Assembly (NCBI GenBank): GCA_030762935.1 | Contig: CM060900.1 | Location: forward strand, 391,953,632-392,017,631 | Direction: 5' to 3' | Source: Hymenopus coronatus | Lineage: Eukaryota > Arthropoda > Insecta > Mantodea > Hymenopodidae | Length of the DNA stretch: 64,000 nt | In this document: in pieces, positions 32,222 through 44,892 of the stretch | Layout: each line of letters begins with the position of its first letter | Position numbering within the stretch: position 1 is the stretch's first letter | Translations under genes and position numbers: made by a program | The notes under the pieces: model-generated | Seen by the model: only the letters and a program-made list of their open reading frames with translations | The model's database searches: none | What the model was told of the DNA's origin: nothing

Positions 32222-33936
32222 ACCTGAAAAATCCGAATTAACTCTCCAAAGTAATAAGCCATTTTAGCAGGCATTAATCTCTGGATTTAACTTTAGAAGA
32301 TGTAGTGATAATATGCTAATGTTAGTTAAAATACCCTAGTATTCAAAAGTTAATCGTTTGTTTCCTTCGTTTCAATTCTGTACATGCAATAGACCCGTGA
32401 ATCTTGATTAAAATATAGGAGCATTCAGCAGTATCGTTTAACTTGCTAGAAGCAATAAAATCTAATTAAATTTACCGACCTATGAATAAATAATGTCCCG
32501 ACGCCTTGAACCTGCTTTCAGTGTAACTTAAACACGAAAACACTCATTTTCTGTGCAGTTCAACTTGAAATAGCATGTCTACATGGGTATATAGCTAACT
32601 CGCAGAACCACTTCGTGCATAGTGGTCAAAGCGTTGCGTGTCATTTGTGAGGCATTTAGCTCAAATAAAAGTCAGCGAATACTGATTATCTCTAAGCTGA
32701 AGTACTGACGTTCATTAAGATACACTTGCCATCGAGTTTCTGATGAAGAATTCAGGTCATTTCACCATTTTTCACGCGCACGAAAGTGCGTGTTAACTTC
32801 GCATCCTATATCATTTGCAATCTCTGAACTCCACTTAGGGTGCTGCTATTAAAATGTCCACATAAGGGTAGTGCATTAGAAAAATGCATATGGTTGAATA
32901 TTCTGGAAGTATCAAGATTTCGAGGGCAGCCCAACGAGGTGTTATAAAGCGTGCCCACCCGCGATGTGTTTAACCGCTTATAGATAGGGTGGGGGCTGCA
33001 GCGTGACGGGTGCGAATGAGGTTGAAAGGGTAAATTGAGGTAGCAAGATTCCTCGACGGCTACTGGTCAGTGTGTACCGGTCCTTATGCTTGGCTGGTGT
33101 TATGAATTTTAAAAAATATGTTTATTATGGGGGTGGTATTTTAAAATTTAAGACCAATAATTTCTTGGAAGAATTGAAAAGAGCTCAGACTAGCCGCTCT
33201 ATGGAATCGCTACCGCATGTCATACGGATGAACCGTTGTTGCCTCAAGCGACGAAGTCTGGGGTTATAATCCTCAAGATACCTAACGAGGGTGCTCCTAT
33301 GGAGTGATAATCTTTCGTAGAATTTTGCAGCCTATCCCCTGAGTTCATTCTCCACATATGGAAGAGATGAGGCTTCCTGAAGTAGTCTCAGGGAGAAGAA
33401 ACGGGATACGAAATAGATGACCATGTTCTGGAAGCATCATCTCGATGTCCTTGTATTTAGCTCAACACATTGGGATTTGTTTCGCTACCTAATGCTGATT
33501 TATACAGATCGAAAAGTTTTGTTTTAAGTAGACTTGCGAATGTAGATAGCTGAGGGCTCGCGGGGAGTTGCTAAGATCGAGACATGGCACAGCCCGTCAC
33601 GTAATGCTATAAACAGTGGGCATTTTTATTGATGTTCCATTTATGTCATCAATTCTAGACAATTAGCAGTAGTTATCAGAATTATTATAACTCACCTACT
33701 GTAATGTCAGCACTGCTGTAATGGGTCATTGTATCCGAAGAATGAACACGTTCGTTTAATACACTACTGTACTCGAACTCGTTTAATGCATCTTGATTTT
33801 CCACAGCGCCTGCCCACTGTATGACGTAACAATTATTGAAAGCGTTCGCCGAGGGTAACATGAGGTGGAACGGGTAGTACCTACCTACAGGTGAATGTTC
33901 AACTGCTTTTATTCATCTTCTCATGCAGGCCCTGTT
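32222..33936. other. Anonymous DNA; GC-richer patch near 32930-33080
   Basis: A patch with GCGTGCCCACCCGCGATG and a GGGTGGGGGCTGCAGC block stands out, but no tRNA-like box pair or protein motif was confirmed. Other parts are ordinary AT-rich sequence. Confidence 0.4.
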
Positions 33937-34341
33937 GCCTGTCTGAGGAATAAGTGCAAACGGGAGGCAGAGACAGAGAAAGCTCGCGCACAAACGCAAC
34001 ACGATACCGCATTACATCACCTTTCCCAGTGCATAGCATGCACAGTTCTGCAGTAAGGAAATACAACAGTTGAGCGTATTAGTTACAGTGGGTTTATTCG
34101 TGAACAAGTCAGAATGCAAATTTAACTACTTGTGGCTTAAGAGCGTGTTTTATTAGGTATAAGAGAAACAGCATATTAACCTTTGTGGATGGTTAAGTTA
34201 ATCCATATTTACGTGTATTGAGTTGATATTTTGGTGTCGAGACTGTACTGTACTCTCATTTTGGGCGTTCTCTTCTATATAATCTACGCATGGCTCGCTA
34301 GCGACCTCGCCTGAAAATTACGCTCTTTCGTCAGATAGGTA
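33937..34341 (+). mobile_element. TIR element (MITE-like) E33, long copy
   Basis: The left end GCCTGTCTGAGGAATAAG and the inverted right end ACCTATCTGACGAAAGAGC are similar, making imperfect terminal inverted repeats of about 17 bases. Subterminal blocks (AGCTCGCGCACAAACG with CGCATTACATCA; CTAGCGACCTCGCCTGAAAA) match the copy at 57844-58024 in the same order. Between them this copy holds about 230 extra bases. No coding frame. A 24-base A tract (34357-34380) follows but is outside the inverted repeats. Confidence 0.65.
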
Positions 34342-34356
34342 GTGATTTGCAAAGTC

Positions 34357-34380
34357 AAAAAAAAAAAAAAAAAAAAAAAA
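34357..34380. repeat. Poly(A) tract
   Basis: Twenty-four A bases, just outside the E33 TIR element. Origin unknown. Confidence 0.9.
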
Positions 34381-34864
34381 TAAACTATCACAGGTAAGAT
34401 ATGTTTAAGAAAGTGACTGAAACTAGTTCGTAGTTCATGCTAAACGAAGCACATATTAACCGTTCAGGATTGCATAAGAAGCATGTTATTCCTGCCGAGA
34501 TCACGATTGACTGTCGTAAGCGAGACAATATTAATAACGCTTTACTGAGTTTCTCAAGGTTATACATTTCAGTAAACTTAAAATATATATTTCAACTTGG
34601 AATTAGCTGGAAAATGTTTGAGGAGAACGGAACGATACAAAACAAAATTAAGCAAAATTAAAGAAAAGAAAGGCAAATAAATTGATGTAGTATCTAGTCA
34701 GCTTTTATCTGGGTGCGTCTCAATTGACATAACTATGATCTTGCTCATGCAGTTGTTTTTGCACTGTTTATTGCGGATCGGCAATCTAACGCTTCCTAAA
34801 CTATTATTGCAATGCAGAGTAGCACTCGCATTCCTGTCACGATTATGTTCGCTTTTAACTTAAC
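34381..34864. other. Anonymous AT-rich DNA
   Basis: No motif recognised. A 74-codon frame at 34437-34661 has no named features. Confidence 0.4.
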
Positions 34865-34965
34865 AAAATACCGACATCGGTAGTCAAGGCACGGATAGAA
34901 CGAATGGTCCGCGGTTCAAATCCTGCCTTGCTGATGGAGCTTTTTCCCATGTTTTACTCGGAATG
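34865..34965 (+). mobile_element. tRNA-like SINE head fragment
   Basis: CGGTAGTCAAGGCACGGATA gives a plausible A-box region and GCGGTTCAAATCCTGCC a good B-box. The downstream body does not match the other families and no tail was recognised. Confidence 0.5.
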
Positions 34966-35690
34966 AATATTGGAATACGCTATCGGAGGTGTAAATCTGG
35001 CGACGAGTTAAGATGCAGGTTTATTCCTTAGCTATTAGACTGTTTGCAGATTTAAAACTAATGTTGGCTTAATGGTAAGCCGTTCATTACCAGCTTTACT
35101 TTTAATAATTGCTTTGCTTTGACGTAGGTTATGTAGGAATTTACAATCTTTTTTTCATAATAGTTGTTTGAAACTGTTATTATTTATTTGAGCTCTGCGC
35201 GATATTTTTAAATGATAATGAATGTTCCAAAGCCTGTTTGGACGCAAAGTTAAGATTTTACAATTAAGTTATACAAAGGACTGTGACTCGTTACAATAGG
35301 GCAAGAGTATGGGATTCTTTAACCTAATGTTATGCACGAAGTTGTACCTTGTGCTGATATTATACCAGTTCGCGTACCTTTTTGTTTCTATGCTCAAAAC
35401 TGCTAACGCATTTAACCTGGCGTCTTTGGTATTCCTCAAAATGCTTTCCCAATTCGAGTTTTGAAAACTGCATTTTAACAATTGCTGGAGTCACTGTAAA
35501 CGTAAGTTATTATTGTGTCACTTCACAGAGGTCAGGTACTTAAACATTTGCTAAGCAGGTATTATTTAATAACCAACAGAAATATAATACAGGTGTCCAC
35601 AAAATAAGTAATTATTTCGTGATTAAGGTATCTTACAGATGTCTTTTGCTACGTGTTATCACTGAGCAGTATGAGGACTATTCCTGAACG
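34966..35690. other. Anonymous AT-rich DNA
   Basis: Nothing recognised. A 70-codon minus frame at 35269-35481 lacks motifs. Confidence 0.4.
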
Positions 35691-35699
35691 AAATACAGT

Positions 35700-35935
35700 T
35701 GTCACATGACGTCTACAGGATGTTCCGTGCGATGAGCTCCGACGATGGTTTTAATGGAAATATAAAAAGGATGGATCAAGGAATAAAATCACATGGGAGC
35801 TGTTAAATAGGTTTCAACGGACAGGCACTGTTGCTAACGCGTCTCGACCAGGTCGACCTTCCACTAAAGCAGCTGTCATTGAAAGGAGTCCTAAATCTGT
35901 ACATTGTCTTTTACGTGTAATTCCATGACGGAATT
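35700..35935 (+). pseudogene. Tc1/mariner-type transposase HTH fragment, left arm of a palindrome
   Basis: Plus-strand translation reads SRNKITWELLNRFQRTGTVA, then RPGRPSTKAAVIERSPKSVH, the DNA-binding region of an insect Tc1/mariner-like transposase ('RFxxTGTVA..RPGRPsTk'). The frame collapses after about 35920. The same stretch occurs inverted at 35940-36185. Confidence 0.7.
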
Positions 35936-36190
35936 TGGAATTGACGTAATACCTGCAAATAATATGCACGCTTCTTCAAGGTGAATTTCAGCGCTTTGAA
36001 CACTGATTTCGGAATTTGCAACTGACATGAAAGGCAACGTACAGATTTGGTACTTCATTCAATTGACTCCCGTACTGTGTCAATGTCAGCTGGGCTGCGG
36101 AAGGTCGACCTGGTTGGGACTTGTCAGCAACAGTGCCTATTCGTTGAAACTTGAACAGATCCCATATGGTTTTACTCTGTACTAGATACG
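35936..36190 (-). pseudogene. Tc1/mariner-type transposase HTH fragment, right arm of a palindrome
   Basis: On the minus strand the DNA equivalent of the left arm (TTTCAACGAATAGGCACTGT, then CAACCAGGTCGACCTTCC) is followed by SPKSVRCLSCQLQIPKSVFK, then TLKKRAYYLQVL. These are the second helix-turn-helix of the same transposase type. This arm therefore extends further along the protein than the left one. No catalytic domain was found. The two arms converge tail to tail. Confidence 0.72.
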
Positions 36191-36650
36191 AATAGGATAT
36201 TAAATAACAATTTCCACTCGCATCTTCTACTTAGCTTACAGCAATACTTGATGCAATAGCTAGAAATGCTCAAACAAATCAACGATATCTCGAACATTAT
36301 TTTTACTAGTCATATTCCTTATTCAACAAAAACTTGTTTCTAATGTCATACCCAAACAAGCGAGTTGTATCTCCTCATTCGTTTGTCGTAAATCCACATT
36401 GTAAACACGCACAAATTATGCATTTACTCTCAAATAATTCGAGTAAATTGGGAGTAAGCTTTTTACTACGATCGGTCAAAAAATCGAAAATTGCTTTTTA
36501 TAGCATCCATAGAGAATCAACGTTTAGCTGTCCCGTCCTAACTTGAGGCTCTACATCCATTTAAATATCGTACAATAACTTGTTTCTTAGGATACTATTT
36601 TATAAAACACCTTTTTTTTTTTCTCTCAAAACTACATTTTTCACGCCTTC
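36191..36650. other. Anonymous AT-rich DNA
   Basis: Nothing recognised; a T-run lies at about 36612. Confidence 0.4.
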
Positions 36651-36943
36651 AAAATGTTCCACTCGTCTCAGTTTTAGTTTAATATAATTAAAATTTCCCA
36701 GAACTGTTGTAATATTGCAGGCGATAAAAATATTCTAACTCCAATATTAATTTAAAATAATTTTTATGAAAAAATAACGTTAGAGTTGAAAATTTCTAAC
36801 CCTTTAAAAAATATATAATAGTTTACTAATGAGAGTAATTGAAATATGACTGCGTAATATTTTTGTGTGTGGTTCAAAACTCTAATTCAAAAATTGCCAA
36901 CAATTTTCTCAAATTTTGAGGCGTGTGGAACATTTTCATATCC
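36651..36943. mobile_element. MITE-like inverted-repeat element
   Basis: CAAAATGTTCCACTCGTCTC at the left and, inverted, GAAAATGTTCCACACGCCTC at the right form imperfect terminal inverted repeats of about 26 bases. The AT-rich interior of about 240 bases has no coding frame. No target duplication was resolved. Confidence 0.4.
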
Positions 36944-39900
36944 AATATATTTACATACTAAAATATATGTAAAAATTTATATCTTTCAAAGTATTTATCC
37001 AGTTGAACGAAATTTGGAACTCATATAACAAAACAATAATTCAATCGTAAAACAATGTTCAGAAAATAACTATACAAAAATATAGACATTTGAAATTTCA
37101 CTCCCAGTGTCCCCGTAACTTAATATTAGATTAGATACGGGAGACCTGAATTCTTATACTCGACTGTTGGTCATCACTGACTTCTTCTCCTCCCCATATT
37201 GTGAAGATTGTTACCATTGTTAAACTTGCACTGAATGTCGCACACAATGTTGCCAATATTCACATTTGTGACTGTTACAGTTTGAATTATTATGATTATT
37301 GTTATTGTACCTAGTGATGTTGTTACATCGCTACGTGCCGTATTACTACATTGCTGCACTGTGTTTTGTTTGTCTTAGGAAATATTTAACTTCACTGTTT
37401 CAAAGAAAACAAAAACTAAATATATTTTGTTAACATTTTAAGGTATGTTACAAGTGAAATGTTCTAAAGAAATATCACATTATCAAAGCGCGATATCATT
37501 TCTCAAAGTGATTCTCATTGCCTCCGTGTTCGTTTATGGCACTACCCCTACAACGCATTCTGCTAAACCTTGTGGTTCCCAAAAACATATAAAGAAATTC
37601 ATTGTCTATTCTGCACAAAATTGCGTGCAGTTCCCAATCAGCCATTTTCCTTGTTGTTCCCTATTTTCGGAATTATTTCCTCTCCTCCAATGAATCATGG
37701 AATCGGTTATTCCATTACTATTCTCTTGGTAGGAGCTATTACAATGACGTACACACGGCATTTAACCACGGAATAACGTCTAACAGCGGTGTATTCTGAT
37801 TATGTACAACTGACCCATCAGTCTTCATAGTGGCAGCCTTGGAACGTTCCCTTTCCAAATTTCTTTCCCAATTATCATTTCATGTATAACCAGTCGAACC
37901 GCCTATAGCGTCATATTAATCAGTGCCAGCATAAAACAGTACTGAAAACGAAATACAAATAATATTTTCAACCCTTCCGCGACCCGTGAATTCCTCAAAA
38001 ATGCGCTACGGTGAAACATGTTGTTTGGCAAATTTTGAAACCAAAGCTAGCCTCTGAACATTTGCAATGTGAATTTGTATACAAAGTTGTGGGTGACACG
38101 TTTTTGATCCATCACTAAAATGTTCATGGTTACCCAAGACTTGAGTTTCATAACTTCAATAAGCAATAGAGTCATGACATTCCATGGATGTCGAGGGCGT
38201 GTGTCCCATATGTCGCGGGGGGGGGGGGTTCCTCACGCAGCCGTGAGCTGCACTCCAATCACATGACTCCCAAAATATCTTTCCTGAGAACGAACATTTC
38301 TCGTGCAGGAGGCAACCTCGGTCACGAGGTTGAGTTATAAGAAGCTTGAGCGTTGCTTTTATTCTACAGGATCTTACCTTAGATATTAAAGTAAAAAAAG
38401 CCTGATGTGTCACAGCCACATGACCTTCTCCACCAACTGCCATTTCCTGGCAATTTTTCAGGCTATTCATGTAAATGTATATATTTTCTGTCTTACCCGG
38501 CATTTTAATGATGCATTCTGTAAACAGGTGGTTGAATATAAGGATAGAGCTTTTTGAATGCATTGTGCAGGCTAAAAGTTTGATTCTTGCCTAAAGCGGT
38601 AATGCTTAAAGTTTTGTTCAAACGTTGTATATTTCTACGTGAAGAATTGGAAATTAATAGTGGTATGTTTAGAACTTCTGTCATATAATTTTTCAAGTTA
38701 TATAGTTCACATGCAGAAATGTGTACCCTGATTGGCCACGCAATATAATGTTGACTATAAGTGGTTGAAAATAAAGGTAAGGATAGTTTTTAAATCTCTG
38801 GAGGAACTCTGCCAGTGGAAATGTTTGGATAAGGTTTGGAACCTTTAAGGTAAACCATGATTTTCGTCAAGTCCAGGTACAGCTGTACTTTCAATATTTT
38901 GTCCCTAAGGATTAAGCACTGTAGATTTTGTACAAGAAGTTGAAAATACTGGGAGTACTTTCTAATGGTTTTAAGGTTGTGTATACTTTTGTATATATCC
39001 TGTAGTATGAGTGTACAAAGATTGACTTTCTATGTTAAGCATTGAAAATAAAATTGAAAATAAGAGTAGCCGCAGTTTTTAAGCTTATAAAGGGCTAGCT
39101 GATTATTTTTGCCAAAATTTAAAGCATAAATGACAACTTTTGTAAAAATCATAGCAAACACTACTCATTGATAACAAAGTTCTGCGAAATCGGAGAGAAA
39201 TTGCTGATTTGAACGCGCATGTAACACTTCCCCTCCAATACAGAAAGTTTATAAGTCTTCCTATTTGCTCTTTTGGCCTTCAAATCGTTAAAAGTCGACC
39301 ACTTTCGCAATAAAGTGATAATTTTTTATATTCATATCCAAAATACTAGAGTTTGAAATTGGTGGATACAGTCTCCTCTCTATCCAGTTTGAAAAAGGTT
39401 GGAACTTTTAATAGTGTTGTCCGTTCGAAATAATAGAGCTTTATAATGGTGAAAGGATTATAAAGTTCCTTTGTGTAGTTTCCTAGATTGCTCTACGTAC
39501 ACATTTCCTCTTTATATTATTATCAGTGTGCATTTCATTGGCATTGGATTAGTAGTACACAAGTTGCAAGTTATACCCAAAAGCCTGTTCACAAATGAGT
39601 ATGTGTTCATATATTAGTGACTAGAGATGGAAACGCTAAAAATGTACGCTCCAAACCAAGAAAATTGTATGTAACTCTCGAACTTGCAGAAGGTCTGAGC
39701 AAAGAATTCTCTGATGTTTAGAGATATTTGGAAAATCCCTTGCATTACATTTAATTCACTGATGCAGTCTGCCAGTCTAATAATTTACTAGATGCTAAGA
39801 TCAGTGAAACGCTAACAAATATAGTACAATACGAATATGCACCACTGCATCACACCTCAAAGAATATTATAGCAGTATTGTAATGATACAGAATCCAAAT

Positions 39901-40739
39901 TTTAGCAAACAAAATTGAGAAGCTGCTTGCAGCGTATACCTTCGTTTTAACGAGTCTAGAGCTTTATTACCCCGGGAAGCACGTTGTTTGACAGCGGAGC
40001 CTGTTATTCATATCCGTTTAAATTCTTTGACACATATTTCTCATGCAATTTATAACTACGATAATCACATAACTTCGTCCTAGAGGACGGAAACTATGAT
40101 CTTCGGCCGCCATACATCCCTTACAACTGAAAGGAAGATTTGAATTAACGCTCGTTAATATTTTTAATTGGAATGTAAATTAAACCAGAAATTGTCCCAA
40201 ACGATAATTAAACATTAGTCACTTTTTGCAACGCCTAATAGCAGAAATTGACTATTCACATCGCATAGTTGCAATTTCTGAACTGCAGTTATCTGATGTT
40301 TTCATTTTTAAAAGTTTGGTGCCTTTCCAGTCCAAATTTTGGGAAATTCCTGATTTTGTGCATGCTTTCTCAAATACTTCTTTGGGCTTTTTCTCTGATG
40401 CCATGAGAGCTTTCCTGTAAGATAACTGCAATTAACTTCTGGTTTCTTATCTGGAATATGTCACGATTCCGTAAACCTCCAACTGAAGATTGCAAATTGT
40501 TTCCCTTGAGGCACACGAATATTACTGAAACTGTCTACAAACCGGTCTTCTCTACAATAGTTTCACATTAAAATCATACATAAATATTCTGTGTGCAATT
40601 GTATGTGACCGGTTGATGTCATAGCAGAGCTAAAACACTGAAACACATTGTTTCACAACGCATCAAGTACTATCCTGATACTTCGTCAACTGATTATCCG
40701 GCTCGGAAGTGGACGAATACTTATGTGCTAGCAGAAGCG
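36944..40739. other. Long anonymous AT-rich stretch
   Basis: No gene, SINE box pair or terminal repeat was recognised over 3.8 kb. A 12-base G run lies near 38217. A 135-codon minus frame (38156-38563) overlaps it and has no recognised motif. Inverted words such as CCTCGGTCACGAGGTTGA (about 38313) are ordinary small hairpins. Confidence 0.4.
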
Positions 40740-40930
40740 GTTAGAAAAGCTCAGTACAGGGCAAGCAATCTCTCATCATACGGCCAAACACTCAAACGAA
40801 AGCTTTGCAGTTGCATGACCAGCCAAAGTAACCATTATTTCTCTCAGTGCACGTACTTATTTTGCTGAATGACAAAAAATAGTTATGTTTTACTGTGCTT
40901 TATTTACAGTCCTATGTTATGATGATAAAA
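40740..40930. repeat. Dispersed repeat fragment, copy 2
   Basis: Carries CAGTACAGGGCAAGCAAT and, about 30 bases on, CTCAAACGAAAGCTTTGCAG, matching the copy at the window start. Ends are undefined. Confidence 0.4.
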
Positions 40931-42249
40931 TTAAATTACAGTGCTTGCTTCATAATGTTAAGGTTCCTTTTTCATACTTTTGACAGCTGCTTCTTCATAT
41001 TGCTTGTGACTAATCGACCCTGAGGGAAAAAATAATGTCCATTTAAAGCTGTACTTCTTGAATTTAGGAACATTTAAGCAAAGGACCTCCTAATTTTTCA
41101 AGTACTAGAAAGCAAAAAGCTTTCGATGTATTTTTTAAAAGTGACATATCTAAAAATACTCAGATTTTATTGTGGAAATTGTTTTTTTTTTTATTTTTAT
41201 TATTAAAAGCAAGTTCTTCCTCCGTCTGAAAATTGTATGCCACTTAACATGTGTACCGTTTTTAAGTCTCACGAAGAACACATATAAAGACGATAAGAGT
41301 TATTTACTTTTTTTTTTCTCACAAAACTTAACTTATATTAAATGCTTCTTTTACACCGTTTTCAATCCAATCATGTTACACACATTAGAGTGTCGTAACA
41401 TGCAAAACTATTAAATGTTATACACTATTTTCACGGGTATTTACTTTTCTACATGTTTTGATGCTAATAATTCAAACGTAATTTACTTTTCTGATAAACA
41501 TATAAGATTCAAATTTTAAGGTCTGTAGTAAGTTTTCGTTCATTCTTGTTTATTTTTACAGTTGTAAAGCATTACAAACATGTAAAACCGAATATACCAT
41601 CTTCTATTCCTAACGCTCACTGAAATGTGTACGTTAACCAAAGTCGCTTAAGTTATTCAGCCGGGGAAGTCGGAGTTTGGTGTTCGGAAAAATTTGCCCT
41701 GCAATTTCCTTCTTAGAGCTTTGGAAAGTATCACATTTGTCATTTGTAATATTTTTGTTTTGAACCTATGCTGTTCAGATATACAGAACGATAAACATTT
41801 GTGCAAACATGCAAATATGGCCACTTATATATTTTTTTCTTTTTCTTTACGGAGCCTAACAAATATTTATTTTCAAAGAAATTAAGAAAATTCTAATGGT
41901 GTAACTTATGCTATATCACATTATGTTGATAACTTTCTATGTTCATTTCTCCGAAGAAAAATAAAAATAAACGTATTTTAGAAACTCTGATTAACAAAAT
42001 ATTGGTTAGTGTCTATTAAACTGTTTGAGAAAAAACAGTTTAACAGAAACAGTTTAATGATACAAACACGAGGAATCCCTTTATTTGACCCTGAAATTGT
42101 AAATCGATATTTTACCGAAAATGCTGTTTTGAGAATTCTAGATTTAAGAAAAAAGTATTAGAATAATATCCGCAAGTACATGTGTCTTGCCTAACAATGA
42201 CAGTTATACATTCACAAACTGTCTATTAAAGGCGGTTTTCGTTACTTTT
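40931..42249. other. Anonymous AT-rich DNA
   Basis: Only short frames; no mobile-element signature recognised before Rep-D copy D6. Confidence 0.4.
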
Positions 42250-43173
42250 ACTTTCTCAATACGTGCTATGCACACAGTGTACGTATTATATTGCACCCAA
42301 AAATTCCACACCTAGATTTCACCAGAAATACATGTTATGAAACCCACTGAATCAAAAAAAAATGTTTAGAAAAAAAATGCCCGTGTGTGTGTGTGTGTGT
42401 GTGAGTTGGTAGTTAAGTTTGGTATCAAGAAAATCCCCAACCCCCAACTATGCTTTACATGGAGCATTTTTCGAGCATTTTTATTTTATGAAAAATGGCT
42501 AACGATTTTGATTGAAATACCTTATGTTTAAGATATTTTTATGACAAACGAAATGTATATCTTGGATTTTCTGGTAATAGCCTCTGAAGACCTGTTCATT
42601 CTGGATGACTTTTGTATAACTTGCAAACCGTAAGAGGGATACAACAACTTACTACAAAAAAAATATATAGATCTCATTGAAATGCACAATTGATGTTATA
42701 TACTTTTTTTTTTTTTTAGAGTTAACAGTTTTCGAGATATTCCGGATTATTGGTTTCAATTTTAGCTACTTACTTTTCTCAAACGGGAAGACATTTTTCT
42801 TCTCATTTCTCGTTTGTTTACTCTTGGCAATCAAAGGGATTAGAATTGAAAGTTTTTCACATAGCGACCGTCTTTTAAAGGATGATACTATGGCCTTAAC
42901 CTGTGCATTTTTTTATTTCCCTTCTACTTACAAGCAGCTATAATAAGACTAATTGTGCTTATGTTTATCTTGATTAGTATGACGCAGATAACAGATTGAT
43001 CTTTTGAATAAAAGGACAGCTAGAGGACTTCATGTGAATGGAACAATTTTAGATTTTCTCCCTTTTACTTACTGGGGGACCAAGTAATAAGGACTAATTC
43101 TTCTCTATATATCTGCATTTTATATAAGAATAAGCTTTTTAACAATAGTGTGTTACAGAGATGTAAATGAAGT
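42250..43173 (+). mobile_element. Rep-D copy D6, full length (about 920 bp)
   Basis: Begins ACTTTCTCAATACGTGCTAT and ends near GATGTAAATGAAGT, where the terminal GAGAAAGT has decayed. All Rep-D blocks occur in the same order as in copy D5: a TTCACCAGAAATACATG-like block, a GT tract at about 42388-42402, CCTCTGAAGACCTGTTCATT, AACCGTAAGAGGGATACAA, a short T run (42704-42717), and CTTTTAAAGGATGATACTAT. The tandemly duplicated TTTATCTTGATTAGTAT block is also present. Non-coding. Confidence 0.85.
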
Positions 43174-43344
43174 CAGGTGAATGGAACACATCGATTTTTT
43201 ATTCTAAAAATGGCGTTAGGGATTTTCATTAGATGTCATATATTTGATATTTATGCAACATGAATCAAATACATATTTTAAATGTCCTGTAAAAAGCACT
43301 TGAAATTTTGAACCTCCCTCTTTTGTTTTTCATTCCAGGCTTCT

Positions 43345-43870
43345 AGTAGGTAGAGGAAGTATTGCATTCCACCCAAAGTTTCGATATCGACATTTTATCG
43401 CAAGTACTTGCTTAGACACTCCCTGAATCCCCTAAAAAACAGAAAGATTTTTAGAACAATGTCCGCGCGCGTGAGAGTTAGGGTTGAGTGAATGTGGTGT
43501 TGTAAACAGCATAACTCAAAAGACGAAATATCGGTTAAGTGCCATATTGATATTTATGATCTGTATATTCCTAAGATGTGAAAAAAAATATATTACAAAA
43601 AATATTTTTACCACAAACTTCTCTTTTTATGAGCATTTTGTCGTTTGACTTTTATTTTCTAAAAATGGCGCAAATGATTTTGATTAAGATGCCATATCTT
43701 TAGAATATTTACATTTTAAATAAAATGTGTGTCTGCTGAATTTTCCGAAAATGTGTAAATTTGTAAGAAATGTTCTATAACTCCATATATCTGGTAAACC
43801 TTAGCAAACGGACAAAAAATTGCACAAAAATGTAGATCTCTTGAAAAAAACACAAGACATGTGTTAGCAT
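43345..43870 (+). mobile_element. Rep-D copy D7, 3'-truncated
   Basis: Begins near GGTAGAGGAAGTATTGCATT and has the first half of Rep-D: a CGATATCGACATTTTATCGC block, CTCCCTGAATCCCC, ATGATTTTGATTAAGATGCC, TGTAGATCTCTTGAAAAAAA. It follows copy D6 in the same orientation with about 170 bases between. It is strongly diverged from D5 and D6. Confidence 0.65.
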
Positions 43871-44036
43871 ATGTTTATGCTTGGATTATCATTACATTAG
43901 TTCATTGCATCTTTAAATACAAAATTACAACAAATTTCAATTTCGTCTTAAGTTATGGAATCACGTAACCTGTAGCCGACACTCGTCAATCATATTGTGC
44001 CAATCTGCCTTTAGGATGGGGCAAACTGCCTCTAGG

Positions 44037-44249
44037 CTGCACCGTGGCCGAGTGGCTAGAACAAGGCGGCGCCTTGGATCCGAAGCGACCACTTGTGGGA
44101 TTTGTTGTGGACAAAGTGGCGCAATGGCGAATTTTCTCCGGTTTCCCACGCCATCTTATTCCACCGGTACTCTATTTTCATTCCGTGTATCAATGTCATC
44201 GCATGCGATGCCATGGTAGTAAAAGCGCACTTTAAACACAACAAAAAAA
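44037..44249 (+). mobile_element. tRNA-derived SINE, family A (copy A2)
   Basis: CACCGTGGCCGAGTGGCTAG (A-box region) is followed by a shortened head in which the canonical B-box is damaged (TTGGATCCGAAG). GGGATTTGTTGTGGACAAAG, a TTTTCTCCGGTTTCCC block, and a terminal AAACACAACAAAAAAA complete the family-A order. Frames on both strands here are SINE-derived. Confidence 0.85.
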
Positions 44250-44892
44250 CTACCTCGCTTCTTATAACATAGTACAAATTAATATCTCGAGATAATGGAA
44301 ATACGATTGTATAAATGTGTTTTAAATCTTTATAGTTGTCCTAATATAATTGACGGTTGATATGTCACTTATTGTTTAGGAAAAATTCAAAGACCTACAT
44401 ACACAGAAGAAGTGCACACGAGTCCCAGAAATTGGCAACTACACACGACAAAGAGAGAGATGAAAATAATAGGGAAGCTTGCCATCGAAAAAGTCTACGA
44501 ATATCTGCTATCACATATCATAATGCCTCCATCCTATTACATGTAGTTGTTGCCTTCCTTGCACCACATTGTTCTGCTTACTATAGAGGCAACGAGAAAG
44601 AGGAGGAAGAGGTCTGAATATTTCTTAGCCTAACATTTACATTTGTTTAAGTTGAACACACAAAACAATAGCCCATTAATAGCGCCAAAATTTCAATACA
44701 TTGTTCCCAGTCATCTATGTATACTTACCCTTACCTCCCATAGGAGCTATTTTGAATTCAACATTTACTTTGGAGCGAAGTTAACTTTTCTGTCACTTCA
44801 ACAGCAAAGCCTCGGGGGGAGGTCGCACTCCTTCTCCAAGGAGTGAGCTTTCTTATGTCTTCCAGTCTTTCACATCTACCTTATTACATCGG
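44250..44892. other. Anonymous DNA
   Basis: An 86-codon frame at 44357-44617 is rich in charged residues, but no motif was recognised. Confidence 0.4.

Noticed and set aside
34357..34380. Poly(A) tail marking E33 as a retroposon
   Set aside because: The A tract lies outside the inverted termini and the second copy has none.
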